DNA of 39,051 bases from an uncultured Trueperaceae bacterium. Its GTDB lineage: Bacteria; Deinococcota; Deinococci; Deinococcales; Trueperaceae. A program made the position numbers and the translations under genes. Where the stretch lies: NCBI GenBank assembly GCA_937907415.1, contig CALCHY010000375.1, positions 1-39,051 on the forward strand. The letters are read 5' to 3'. Within the stretch, counting starts at the first letter, position 1. Each line of letters starts with the position of its first letter. The notes under the pieces are model-generated. The model saw nothing but the letters and a program-made list of their open reading frames with translations. It made no database searches and was not told where the DNA came from. Shown one piece after another: positions 23,544-30,658 of the stretch.

Positions 23544-24844
23544 GCGCGAGCTTCCTCCAGGGTCTTCGTGGCCTGCGCCGCGGCAGCGGCAGCCGCCAGG
23601 CGCCGCCTCGAGCGGACGGTTACGCCAACCACGTGGCTGGCCTGCGCGGTCAGCGCCACGCCGGCAAGCAGCGTGGCTGCGCCAGCGACGACGGCCAAGA
23701 GCGCGCTACTCCAGATGGTCGCGGCGGCGAGGGCCGCGGCGGCCAGGACTAAGCCCCAAGTGATGATCGGCTCGAGCTCGTCCTTTACGAGGTCGCGTAA
23801 CAACGGTGCCCCGCCGGACACGCCGCCCGTGCTGGCGCCGGCGAACTGCCAGGTCCACGTCAGGAACGACAAGATCTTGACGAGCATGCCGCTGACCGCC
23901 AGGCCAACGAAGCCAAGCAGGAAGAGGATCATCGCGGCCCCGCCCTCTCCGAAGAGCAACGCGACTCCGGCTAGTGGCAGGAAAGCGTGCGCTAGCACGT
24001 AACGCTGGATGGGCAACTCGAGGCGCTTGCGTAGCCGGCGACGCAGGATGTTGAGGACCTCCCACGCTTGTAGGGCGCAGGCGATCGCGAGTAGCACGTG
24101 CGAGGCAGTGATGAGCGGCAGGCGCGCGAACGTGGCGAGGGCTTCGAGCAAGATGGCGGCCGTGACGGCGTAGGTGGCGTAACGCACGCGCCACTGCGGC
24201 CCGCCCTTCGACAGCGCGAACATCGAGAGGAGCTTCTGGCCCGAACCGATGATGCCGAGCAAGAAGGCGCCGAACAGCCCGACGGTGAAGTGGAGCTGCA
24301 CCGGGTAACCGACTTGCGCGGCGACGCTCGGCGTCGTGCGGGCGCTAGCGAGCGTGAAGCCGAGAATCACGGCCAGGGCGAGAAAAAGCGCGGAGAGGAG
24401 AAGGGCGTGGCTACCCGGATCCTTAGGCCAGCGTTGCGCGGCGGTCCTCGCCAGCTGCACGACCAGCGCCACCCACGCGAGGCTGGTGGCCGCCGCCCCG
24501 AATGCCAGCCACGGTGCCGAGAAGCCGCGGAAGAAACCGATGACCACCGCAACGCTGCCGACGGCGAGAAGCGGCAACGTCAGCCAACCGAGGCGCGGCC
24601 ACGCCAGCTTCGTTACGAACATGACCGCAGGCAACTGCTGGAGGGTGCCCGCGAACACGAGCCCGACGAACGTGAGCGTGAACACGTGATTGATGGCGAC
24701 GACGCGCGGCAGCCCAAGGTAGCCAGCGAACGCCGCGGGGGAGAGCAGCACGAGCAAGCCGACGAGCGCGAGCGCCAGGGCGCCAAGCAGTAGCGAGGCG
24801 ATCGGGAGTACTGGCGGCGCCCCATCGGCACCAAGGCGGGGCAT
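23540..24844 (-). CDS. Haem-copper-oxidase/NnrS-like multipass membrane protein
   Basis: About 434 residues with roughly 12 hydrophobic helices. Several helices begin with a His followed by a Gly-spaced pattern: INHVFTLTFVGLVFAGTLQQLP, QLHFTVGLFGAFLLGIIGSGQ, TASHVLLAI and LAHAFLPLAGVALLF. Such regularly placed His residues resemble haem-ligating helices of the oxidase subunit I / NnrS group, but the full Cu-B site of a true oxidase is not evident. I infer a haem protein tied to oxygen or nitric-oxide chemistry. It follows a DUF2249 gene by 9 bases and overlaps the DUF59 gene. ATG 24844 directly follows a GTG (24847) that could also serve as start. Confidence 0.65.
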   Translation of the reverse strand: MPRLGADGAPPVLPIASLLLGALALALVGLLVLLSPAAFAGYLGLPRVVAINHVFTLTFVGLVFAGTLQQLPAVMFVTKLAWPRLGWLTLPLLAVGSVAVVIGFFRGFSAPWLAFGAAATSLAWVALVVQLARTAAQRWPKDPGSHALLLSALFLALAVILGFTLASARTTPSVAAQVGYPVQLHFTVGLFGAFLLGIIGSGQKLLSMFALSKGGPQWRVRYATYAVTAAILLEALATFARLPLITASHVLLAIACALQAWEVLNILRRRLRKRLELPIQRYVLAHAFLPLAGVALLFGEGGAAMILFLLGFVGLAVSGMLVKILSFLTWTWQFAGASTGGVSGGAPLLRDLVKDELEPIITWGLVLAAAALAAATIWSSALLAVVAGAATLLAGVALTAQASHVVGVTVRSRRRLAAAAAAAQATKTLEEARA

Positions 24845-24853
24845 CACTTCCGG

Positions 24854-25075
24854 TCAGGCGCCTTTCCTGATGCGCACTTGTGCGCTGCCGTCCGGTTGTT
24901 CTGCGACCTCGTACTCCGCACCAGCGTCGACCAGCTGGGGTAGGAGGTAGATGGGCACGCGGTCGTTGTGGATCACGAGCACGTCGCCGGGCGCCATGGC
25001 GTCGAGCGCCTCGAGGGTGCGGATCATCGGGTTGGGGGGCTCGAGCCCGCGGTTATCGAGGAATGTCTCGGCCAT
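24854..25075 (-). CDS. DUF2249/TusA-fold small protein without the catalytic Cys
   Basis: 73 residues with the two-layer fold of TusA/SirA and DUF2249 proteins: LDNRGLEPPNPMIRTLEAL, then GDVLVIHNDRVPIYLLPQL and a C-terminal beta strand (AQVRIRK). TusA sulfur carriers have CPxP after the RGL turn; here it is PPNP, so persulfide transfer is excluded and DUF2249 is the better name. It is the first gene of the minus-strand operon. Its ATG (25073-25075) lies about 41 bases from the centre of the TGA-N6-TCA palindrome, with a weak GAAGCT -10-like box 5 bases upstream. A role beside hemoprotein or Fe-S genes is typical of the family, but the mechanism is unknown. Confidence 0.7.
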   Translation of the reverse strand: MAETFLDNRGLEPPNPMIRTLEALDAMAPGDVLVIHNDRVPIYLLPQLVDAGAEYEVAEQPDGSAQVRIRKGA

Positions 25076-25108
25076 GACTAAGCTTCGGCCTTGCGGCTCG
25101 GCTGGCCA

Positions 25109-25122
25109 ATGACCTACGTCAT
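25109..25122. promoter_or_regulatory. FNR/DNR-type operator shared by two divergent operons
   Basis: The perfect palindrome ATGAC-CTAC-GTCAT keeps the Crp/Fnr-superfamily core TGA-N6-TCA. Its centre (between 25115 and 25116) is at about -41.5 from predicted starts on both sides: ATG 25075 on the minus strand and GTG 25158 on the plus strand. This is the class II activator position. Weak -10 boxes (GAAGCT and GAGGCT) fit activator dependence. Confidence 0.65.
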
Positions 25123-25157
25123 GGTGTTACTTGCCGCCAGCTTGCGAGGCTTGGCTC

Positions 25158-25505
25158 GTGCGGCAGGATACCGAAACCCACTCACCTACCGACCTGGCGC
25201 CCCAAGCCCCGGCACCTCGGCCCCTCAAGCCCGAGGAGCGGGCGGTCATGCTGAGCGCGCGCGTCTCGACTATCATCGACGCCCACGATGACGCCCTTAG
25301 CACCCTGATCGCCCATGGCTTCACGCTGCTTTCGCAGGCGCCCATGCGCTGGGCCATGGCGCATACGGTCAATCTTGGGCAGGCGTTCCGCTTGCGCGGC
25401 CTCAGCGCTGAAGAGCAGGAAGGTCTCCTGCTAGCGCTCGCTCAGCTCGGAGTGCCTGTCAGCCTGCAAGCGCTCGAGGCGGGCACTGGCCCGCGCGGAG
25501 ACTAG
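25158..25505 (+). CDS. DUF1858-like protein
   Basis: 115 residues from GTG 25158 (a TTG at 25131 would add 9 residues but would leave the promoter inside the gene). The N-terminal 30 residues are Pro/Ala-rich. The rest resembles the DUF1858 helical domain: ALSTLIAHGFTLL, PMRWAMAHTVNLGQAFRLRG, then LSAEEQEGLLLALAQL. DUF1858 proteins are often encoded beside DUF2249, hemerythrin or NO-related genes; the Cys of some members is absent here. It is the first gene of the plus-strand operon and ends 1 base before the cupin start. Function unknown. Family assignment is moderate because the domain is short and divergent. Confidence 0.6.
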   Translation: MRQDTETHSPTDLAPQAPAPRPLKPEERAVMLSARVSTIIDAHDDALSTLIAHGFTLLSQAPMRWAMAHTVNLGQAFRLRGLSAEEQEGLLLALAQLGVPVSLQALEAGTGPRGD

Positions 25506-25506
25506 C

Positions 25507-25833
25507 GTGCCGCACTTCAAGACTTCAGCAGTGAAGCGCTTCTCGGAGCGCGGACCAGTGCCGCGGCCACTGCACGTTGGTGAGAACATGGCCGTGATGC
25601 TCCTGTGCCTGCAGAAGGGCCAGCAGATCGTGGCTCCCGATGGCGACGGCGCAGAGACGATCTTCACGGTGCTGGAAGGCTCAGGCACCATCACTGAGAA
25701 CGACGAGAGCTTCGCCGTTGAAGCAGGTGACGTCGTGCACATCCCGCCCGGCTCGCGTAAGGCGCTGATCGCTGGCGAGGGCACCTTCACCGTCATCGGC
25801 GTTAGGCAGCTAGGAGCCAAGCATGGCACTTAG
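25507..25833 (+). CDS. Cupin-fold protein lacking metal-binding histidines
   Basis: A 108-residue single cupin barrel: ENMAVMLLCLQKGQQIVAP, ETIFTVLEGSGTI, then the second-motif AGDVVHIPPGSRKALIAGEG. The usual HxH of motif 1 is replaced (VAPDGDGAE keeps only Glu) and the motif 2 His is Lys/Ala, so a metal-dependent oxygenase role is unlikely; ligand sensing or a structural role is more likely. The start is GTG, one base after the upstream stop. The 3' end overlaps the ferredoxin gene by 11 bases, so the operon is tightly coupled. Cupin, ferredoxin and DUF2249 together recur in denitrification- or stress-related loci, as I recall. Confidence 0.8.
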   Translation: MPHFKTSAVKRFSERGPVPRPLHVGENMAVMLLCLQKGQQIVAPDGDGAETIFTVLEGSGTITENDESFAVEAGDVVHIPPGSRKALIAGEGTFTVIGVRQLGAKHGT

Positions 25834-26041
25834 ACCGAGCGAAATGTACGTCGACCCCGACGCCTGCATCGAATGCGGCATCTGCGACGAGATCGCCCCT
25901 GGCATCAGGGATTCCCTCGAACACGTGCCGGTATCCAGCCTCACGATAGAAGCCATGGCCAACTGCCCCACAGGGGCGATCAAGTGGGCCGAAGGAGGAA
26001 CCGATGAAGCAGATAGACGTGCGCACCATCCCGCCCCGTGA
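25823..26041 (+). CDS. Single-cluster [4Fe-4S] ferredoxin
   Basis: 72 residues. Cys15, Cys18 and Cys21 in CIECGIC and Cys48 in NCPTGAI give one four-Cys cluster site, with the second classic cluster reduced. This matches the monocluster ferredoxins such as those of Bacillus and Thermococcus. It carries one electron at low potential in the cytoplasm. The last 15 or so residues (EADRRAHHPAP) are out of the ferredoxin core and overlap the DUF2249 gene by 38 bases. The ATG is preceded by AGGAG (25809-25813 region) inside the cupin gene. Its redox partner is not encoded in the window; the membrane haem-like proteins are candidates. Confidence 0.9.
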   Translation: MALRPSEMYVDPDACIECGICDEIAPGIRDSLEHVPVSSLTIEAMANCPTGAIKWAEGGTDEADRRAHHPAP

Positions 26042-26228
26042 GCGGCACCCTCTCCTGTTCAAGACCTTCGATGACCTGGAGGCAGGCCAGTCGTTCGAGC
26101 TAGTCAACGACCACGACCCGAAGCCGCTTTACTACCAGTTCCAAGTCGAACGCAGCGGAACGGTCGAGTGGGAGTACCTCGAGCAAGGCCCAGAGACCTG
26201 GCGCGTTCGCATCGGCAAGGTCAACTGA
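26004..26228 (+). CDS. DUF2249 protein
   Basis: 74 residues, a clear DUF2249 member: DVRTIPPRERHPLLFKTFDDL, GQSFELVNDHDPKPLYYQF and EWEYLEQGPETWRVRIGK cover the whole domain. The family has a TusA-like fold and frequently occurs with hemerythrin, ferredoxin or NO-related genes; the biochemical role is not known. The start ATG has GGAGGA 6 bases upstream. It closes the DUF1858-cupin-ferredoxin operon and is followed by a strong hairpin. A second, more divergent DUF2249 gene opens the opposite operon (24854-25075), so each arm of the divergon has one. Confidence 0.9.
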   Translation: MKQIDVRTIPPRERHPLLFKTFDDLEAGQSFELVNDHDPKPLYYQFQVERSGTVEWEYLEQGPETWRVRIGKVN

Positions 26229-26244
26229 CCATCGGCCACCGGGC

Positions 26245-26280
26245 TGCGCCGCCGTGCGGTTCCTACTGCGCGGCGGCGCG
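26245..26280 (+). terminator. GC-rich hairpin after the ferredoxin-DUF2249 operon
   Basis: A 15-bp stem with a few G-T wobbles (26245-26259 with 26266-26280) and a 6-base loop directly follows the operon. It has no U-tract. Confidence 0.65.
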
Positions 26281-26310
26281 AGCGTTGCGGCCGTAGGTTA
26301 AGTTCGCGCT

Positions 26311-26781
26311 GTGAGCAGATGGCAGGTCGCGTTCTTGCGCGCCGCGCTCGCGTGGCTGGTGGCCACGGGGGCGCTCGGCGTCGTCGTTAGCATCTGGCCA
26401 GCGCTGGCTAGCCCGTTCCGGCCGACGCACGCGCACATGGGCCTGATCGGCTTCTTCCTCGGCATGGTCATGGGCGTGGCGTACTGGATGCTGCCACGGC
26501 CAGGTGGCATCAAGCAGACCAACTGGGAGGCCGCGACGTTCATGCTGCTCCAGGTCGGCCTAGTCCTGCGCGTGGTGAGCGAACCGTGGTGGCGCACGAC
26601 GCTAGCGAGCGGCGTGCATGTGCTCTTCGTCATCAGCGGCGTGCTGCTGCTGGCTGCCATGGTCGTGTTCTTGCTGGCCATGAGCAAGCGCGTCGTGACC
26701 ATCGCGACGCTACGCGAGAGAGGACAAGGGCGCCGCCGGACGGCAGCGCCCGAAGGGACGAGCGAGGGCAAGCAGCCTTAA
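26311..26781 (+). CDS. Small oxidase-subunit-I-like (cbb3/NnrS-like) membrane protein
   Basis: 156 residues with four hydrophobic helices: 8-30, about 45-65 (HAHMGLIGFFLGMVMGVAYWMLPR), 75-95 and 105-130, then a basic tail. HAHMGLIGFFLGMVMGVAYWMLP is very like the second helix of cbb3-type oxidase subunit I and NnrS, where the first His is a haem ligand. Only this N-terminal quarter of an oxidase is present, so it is not an oxidase itself; a haem-binding or assembly role is inferred. The start GTG follows a TAAGTT box by 6 bases (leaderless), giving it a promoter of its own after the hairpin at 26245-26280. It overlaps the convergent RDD gene by 4 bases. Confidence 0.65.
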   Translation: MSRWQVAFLRAALAWLVATGALGVVVSIWPALASPFRPTHAHMGLIGFFLGMVMGVAYWMLPRPGGIKQTNWEAATFMLLQVGLVLRVVSEPWWRTTLASGVHVLFVISGVLLLAAMVVFLLAMSKRVVTIATLRERGQGRRRTAAPEGTSEGKQP

Positions 26782-27329
26782 GAGTCGACCTCGATGACGT
26801 GGGTGCCGGCAAAGCGGTCGCCGAGGCGCCTGCCGTCTGGCGCGGTGAGCACGAGGTAGAGCTCGATGATGCCGAGGACGGCACCGACCAGCGTCAGGAG
26901 CAGCGACAGGGCGAGGATGCCGAGGAACGGCGCGAACACGACGAGGAAGCCAAGCGAGCCGATAGCCAAGGTCCAGTTGCGTTTGATGGAAGTGGTTATG
27001 TCCATGGCGCCACCGTCGTCGCGCACTGGCCGCAACTTCATCAGCTTCTTGCCGAGCGAGCGGCCGTCCATGAACTCGAACGAGAAGCCGTCACGCGTGA
27101 GGATGTACGCGAAGCCGAGCAGACTCCCGATCACGGGGATGTAGCTGAGGATGCTCGCGATCACCGCATCGATGATGTACGCGATGGCGCGCTTGCCGAC
27201 GTCAGGCTTCGAACTAGAGGTGGTCGCCGTTGGTGGCGTTCCGGGAGGGGCGCCGACCGGTGGTAGAGGTGCACTCTGCGGTTCGGCGCCGGGTTGATCG
27301 CTGCGGTCAGAAGGGACTTGATCCGTCAT
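26778..27329 (-). CDS. RDD family membrane protein
   Basis: 183 residues. A Pro/Gly/Ser-rich cytoplasmic N-terminus of about 55 residues precedes an RDD domain with three or four hydrophobic segments: KRAIAYIIDAVIASILSYIP with the conserved R..A..ID pattern, GRSLGKKLMKLRPVRDDGG after the second helix, and a final GIIELYLVLTAPDGRRLGDRFAGT. RDD proteins are widespread inner-membrane proteins; some act in Na+/H+ exchange or as assembly factors, but this one has no assignable role. The ATG at 27327-27329 is chosen because AAGGAG lies 6 bases upstream; the TTG 3 bases earlier is less likely. Confidence 0.85.
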   Translation of the reverse strand: MTDQVPSDRSDQPGAEPQSAPLPPVGAPPGTPPTATTSSSKPDVGKRAIAYIIDAVIASILSYIPVIGSLLGFAYILTRDGFSFEFMDGRSLGKKLMKLRPVRDDGGAMDITTSIKRNWTLAIGSLGFLVVFAPFLGILALSLLLTLVGAVLGIIELYLVLTAPDGRRLGDRFAGTHVIEVDS

Positions 27330-27531
27330 CAACCGCTCCTTCCAGGACGCCTGTGGACCTGTGCATGACGTCCGGTGCGTAAGTGTAGGGCAAGAAGACA
27401 GTCAAATGTGTGGCACTTCGGGCATTTCACGTGTACCACGCACATGGCTGCAGGGTCAGTCGTCCCGAGCGCGTTCGGGGCGCTAGTCGTAAGGTGGTGA
27501 AGGAGGCGCCGCAACCGCGGCGAACATCGGC
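27330..27531. promoter_or_regulatory. Divergent region between RDD and pta
   Basis: Toward RDD (minus strand) there is TTGACT (27400-27405) and TACACT (27382-27387), but the 12-base spacing between them is poor, so at most one is a functional element. Toward pta I see no clear -35/-10. A CCCGA/TCGGG hairpin lies near 27464-27479. Just before pta is AAGGAGG (27500-27506), then a CGCCGC-AACC-GCGGCG hairpin (27507-27522), then 9 bases and ATG. Confidence 0.4.
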
Positions 27532-29670
27532 ATGGCTACTGCTAAAGGCTTCTTCGTCGTCCCTACCGGTCCAGGCGTGGGCCTCACATCTATCTGCCTC
27601 GGCCTCGTGAGGGCGCTAGAGCAGGGGGGTCTGCGCGTCGGGTTCATCAAGCCCATTCGGCAACCGGGAGACGACCTCGGGCTCGAGCGGTCTACCGAGT
27701 TCGTGCGGCGCAGCACGAGCATCCTCCCCGGAGAGCCGCTGAGTTACATGGAGGCGGAAGCACAGCTTGCCGCCGGCAGGCAGTCTGAGCTACTGCAGGC
27801 CATCGTAGGGCGTTACGAGCACGCCGCCGTCAACGCCGACGTGATGATCGTCGAGGGCCTCGCCGCCACCGCCGATCACCCGAGCCTCGACGCCTTGAAC
27901 GGCGAGATCGCACGGGCGCTCGACTGTCAAGTGCTGCTCGTGGCCACCCCGCAACCGAACTTGCAGGCGCTCGACGACCGCCTCGAGTTGGCGGCGCAGC
28001 CGTTCGGCGGCACCGCCAGCCCGCACGTTTTCGGGGTCGTCGTCAACCAACTGAACGCGCCGACCGTCGAGGTCGTTGGCGCAACGCGCACCGGAATCCG
28101 GTTGCCTGACGTCACTCTCGACGCCGAGACCCTCAAGAAGTCGTTGCGCGTCTTCCGTCACCCAGGCTTCATGCTGGTGGGCGCCGTGCCGTGGAGCCCC
28201 GCCATGGTCTCGCCTCGCACCCTCGACGTGGCCAAACACCTTGGTGCCACCGTCTTGAACGAGGGCGAGTTGGCGACTAGGCGCGTAGTTGACGTGTCGT
28301 TGGTGGCGCGCTCGGTCGCGCACATGACGCACCGCCTGCGGCCGGACGCGCTGCTGATAACGCCGGCGGACCGTGACGACGTCATCCTCGCGGTGTGCAT
28401 GGCCGCCCTCAACGGCGTGCCCCTAGCGGGTCTCGTGCTGACGGGCGACATGGTCCCGAACGCCAACGTCATGAAGTTGTGCGAGAAGGCGATGGCGACC
28501 GGCCTGCCCGTCCTCAGCGTCAACACCGACTCGTACGTCACGGCGGCACGAGCCGCCGCCATGAACCTAGAAGTGCCAAGCGATGATGTCGAACGGATGG
28601 AGCGCGTCATGACGTCGGCCGCGGAGCACCTCGACATGGAGGTCCTGCGTGCGAGGGTGGGCGGGCGCCGTGACCTAAGGCTCTCGCCGCCAGCGTTCCT
28701 CTACCGCCTCGTCGAGTTGTCGCGTGAGGCGGGTAAGCGCGTGGTTCTGCCCGAAGGCGAGGAGCCGCGCACCGTCAAGGCGGCGGCAGAGTGCGGCGAG
28801 CGGGGCATAGCGACCTGCGTGCTGCTCGGCGATCCGGTCGAGATCCGCCGCGTGGCGGAGGCGCAGGGCGTGACCCTAGGCGCTGGCGTCGAACTCGTCG
28901 AACCTACCGATGCACTGAGGGAGAGCTATGTGGCCGCCATGGTCGAGTTGCGCAAGCACAAGGGCCTGACAGCCGATGGCGCACGCAACCAGCTCCGCGA
29001 CAACGTCGTGCTCGGCACCATGATGCTGGCACTTGGCGAGGTGGACGGACTCGTCTCTGGCGCCCTTCACACCACGGCCAACACCGTGCGGCCCGCGCTG
29101 CAGCTCATCAAGACGCATGAGGACGCCAAGCTCGTGTCTTCCGTCTTCTTCATGTGCCTGCCAGACCAGGTCCTCGTTTACGGCGACTGCGCCGTCAACC
29201 CGGACCCCAACGCAGAAGAGTTGGCTGACATCGCCATCCAGTCCGCCAACTCGGCGGCGGCCTTCGGCATCGAACCGCGCGTGGCCCTCCTCAGCTACTC
29301 GACAGGAACGTCGGGCGAGGGGGCCGACGTAGACAAGGTGCGCGAGGCGACGCGCATAGCGCACGAGCGCCGCCCAGACCTCCTGCTCGATGGGCCGCTG
29401 CAGTACGACGCGGCGACCGTGCCAGGGGTGGCGAGCAGCAAGGCGCCGGGCAGCCCCGTCGCCGGCAAGGCAACCGTGCTGGTCTTTCCGGATCTCAACA
29501 GCGGCAACGCCACCTACAAGGCCGTGCAGCGCTCGGCTGGGGTCGTGTCAGTCGGACCGATGCTGCAGGGCCTGAGGCGCCCAGTCAACGACTTGTCGCG
29601 CGGGGCGCTCGTCGACGACATCGTCTACACCATCGCCCTCACGGCCATCCAGGCGACGGCGCCTAACTAG
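27532..29670 (+). CDS. pta: Phosphate acetyltransferase (long, DRTGG-type)
   Basis: 712 residues, the long Pta form. The enzyme interconverts acetyl-CoA plus phosphate and acetyl phosphate plus CoA in the acetate pathway. Domains in order: a P-loop-like BioD/CobB-type N-terminal domain (1-215, GFFVVPTGPGVGLTSICLGL), a DRTGG regulatory domain (about 220-345, with RPDALLITPADRDD), and the catalytic PTA/PTB domain (about 385-705, with VVLPEGEEPRTVKAA, SGALHTTANTVRPALQLIK, FFMCLPDQVLVYGDCAVNPDPN and ALLSYSTGTSGEG). The Walker A Lys-Thr is not conserved in the N-terminal domain, so it is probably regulatory. The ribosome-binding site is separated from ATG by a small hairpin. No acetate kinase gene is in the window. 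It overlaps the convergent glycosylase gene by 4 bases. Confidence 0.93.
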   Translation: MATAKGFFVVPTGPGVGLTSICLGLVRALEQGGLRVGFIKPIRQPGDDLGLERSTEFVRRSTSILPGEPLSYMEAEAQLAAGRQSELLQAIVGRYEHAAVNADVMIVEGLAATADHPSLDALNGEIARALDCQVLLVATPQPNLQALDDRLELAAQPFGGTASPHVFGVVVNQLNAPTVEVVGATRTGIRLPDVTLDAETLKKSLRVFRHPGFMLVGAVPWSPAMVSPRTLDVAKHLGATVLNEGELATRRVVDVSLVARSVAHMTHRLRPDALLITPADRDDVILAVCMAALNGVPLAGLVLTGDMVPNANVMKLCEKAMATGLPVLSVNTDSYVTAARAAAMNLEVPSDDVERMERVMTSAAEHLDMEVLRARVGGRRDLRLSPPAFLYRLVELSREAGKRVVLPEGEEPRTVKAAAECGERGIATCVLLGDPVEIRRVAEAQGVTLGAGVELVEPTDALRESYVAAMVELRKHKGLTADGARNQLRDNVVLGTMMLALGEVDGLVSGALHTTANTVRPALQLIKTHEDAKLVSSVFFMCLPDQVLVYGDCAVNPDPNAEELADIAIQSANSAAAFGIEPRVALLSYSTGTSGEGADVDKVREATRIAHERRPDLLLDGPLQYDAATVPGVASSKAPGSPVAGKATVLVFPDLNSGNATYKAVQRSAGVVSVGPMLQGLRRPVNDLSRGALVDDIVYTIALTAIQATAPN

Positions 29671-30617
29671 GGCGAGGAACGCACGCGGTCGTACGCCTTC
29701 AGGTAGCGCAGCCACAAGCCCTGCAGCCAGCCGTACTCCTCGGCCAACTCGCGCGCCGTGCCCTTCGCGGGGGTGAGGCCGCCAAGGTATGCGGCGCCCA
29801 CGGCAGCGAGGGCGCCAGTGTCGCGCCACGGCACGCGCTCGTAGCGGCCAAGCCCACGCCACAGGACTTGTTCGGCCGACCACGGACCCAACCCCGGCAG
29901 CGCCACCAACCAGGCGTACGCCTCCGCGTAAGGGGCCGTTCGCAGCCACTCCTCGTCGACCAGCCGAAACGCGTCAGCTAGGCCGCGCAGGCGCTCGACC
30001 TTGCGCAGGTTGTTGGTGGCGGCTAGCAGCGCCGGCCTCGCATCGTCGTCTAGGTCAGCTGGCGCCGGGAAGATGAGTAGCTGCTTGCCGGTAGGCGCCG
30101 CTACTGCCGTGCCGAGCAGCGTGGCTAGGCGCTCCATGCTCGCGTGAGCGAAACTCGGCGGGGTGCGTTGCCTGATCACCGTCCAGCACGCCGCCTGGAA
30201 CGAGCTAGTCGTCAGCGGCGGGTGGAAGCCAGCCAAGGCACTGGCTATCGGCGCGAACGCCGGATCGTGCATGGCCGCGGCGTGCAGAGGCTGCGTGTCT
30301 AGGTCGAGGGCGAGGCGCCAAGTAAGTTCGCGCCTTACGTGATCGAGTTCCGCTGGTGTTAGCGCGGCGCCATCGACGGTCACGAGCAACGACCCTGGTT
30401 CGTCTTGGCGCACTTCTAGCACCACTTCACGCTGCGTCGTTGGCGTTCTCAGCGCCACCAGCCACCCGCCCCCTTGGCCACTGGCGTGACCACGGTCCGG
30501 GGCGGCTGCCCAGCCTTGCAAGGCGAGCAGCGTCTGCTGCCACGAGTACGGTCGTGTTGGCTCGAGGCGCATGGTCTGCGCGGTGCCGCTAGTCGTTCGC
30601 TCTGACGCCTCGTTCAC
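29667..30617 (-). CDS. AlkA-like DNA-3-methyladenine glycosylase (HhH-GPD)
   Basis: 316 residues. It is a base-excision repair glycosylase of the helix-hairpin-helix-GPD superfamily that removes alkylated purines. The hairpin reads LPGLGPWSAEQVLWRGLG (about 240-257), matching AlkA's LPGIGPWTA, and the catalytic Asp follows in VPWRDTGAL. The N-terminal domain (about 20-110) is a beta-rich region as in AlkA, and LTTSSFQAACWTVIRQR resembles the AlkA dimer/helix region. No C-terminal Fe-S Cys motif of the Nth/MutY type is present. The start GTG follows TACTCT by 6 bases (leaderless). It is divergent from mutS2, another DNA-processing gene, over a 41-bp spacer. Confidence 0.82.
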   Translation of the reverse strand: MNEASERTTSGTAQTMRLEPTRPYSWQQTLLALQGWAAAPDRGHASGQGGGWLVALRTPTTQREVVLEVRQDEPGSLLVTVDGAALTPAELDHVRRELTWRLALDLDTQPLHAAAMHDPAFAPIASALAGFHPPLTTSSFQAACWTVIRQRTPPSFAHASMERLATLLGTAVAAPTGKQLLIFPAPADLDDDARPALLAATNNLRKVERLRGLADAFRLVDEEWLRTAPYAEAYAWLVALPGLGPWSAEQVLWRGLGRYERVPWRDTGALAAVGAAYLGGLTPAKGTARELAEEYGWLQGLWLRYLKAYDRVRSSP

Positions 30618-30658
30618 GCTGCGAGAGTAACTCGGCGCGGCCCGTATACTTGGGCGCT
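30618..30658. promoter_or_regulatory. 41-bp divergent leaderless promoter region (glycosylase / mutS2)
   Basis: On the minus strand TACTCT ends 6 bases before GTG 30617; on the plus strand TATACT (30645-30650) lies 8 bases before ATG 30659. The two -10 boxes are about 16 bases apart and no -35 fits, so the two polymerases would compete for the same DNA. Confidence 0.6.

Noticed and set aside
25131..25157. TTG 25131 as start of the DUF1858-like gene
   Set aside because: It would extend the protein across the -10 box that lies 41.5 bp from the palindrome, and there is no ribosome-binding site.
27329..27514. Open frame with a CxxC zinc-ribbon-like stretch (KCPKC) upstream of RDD, ending at the RDD start
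   Set aside because: Only part of a zinc-ribbon is visible, the rest is basic low-complexity sequence, it has no clear start signal, and the promoter-like elements lie inside it.
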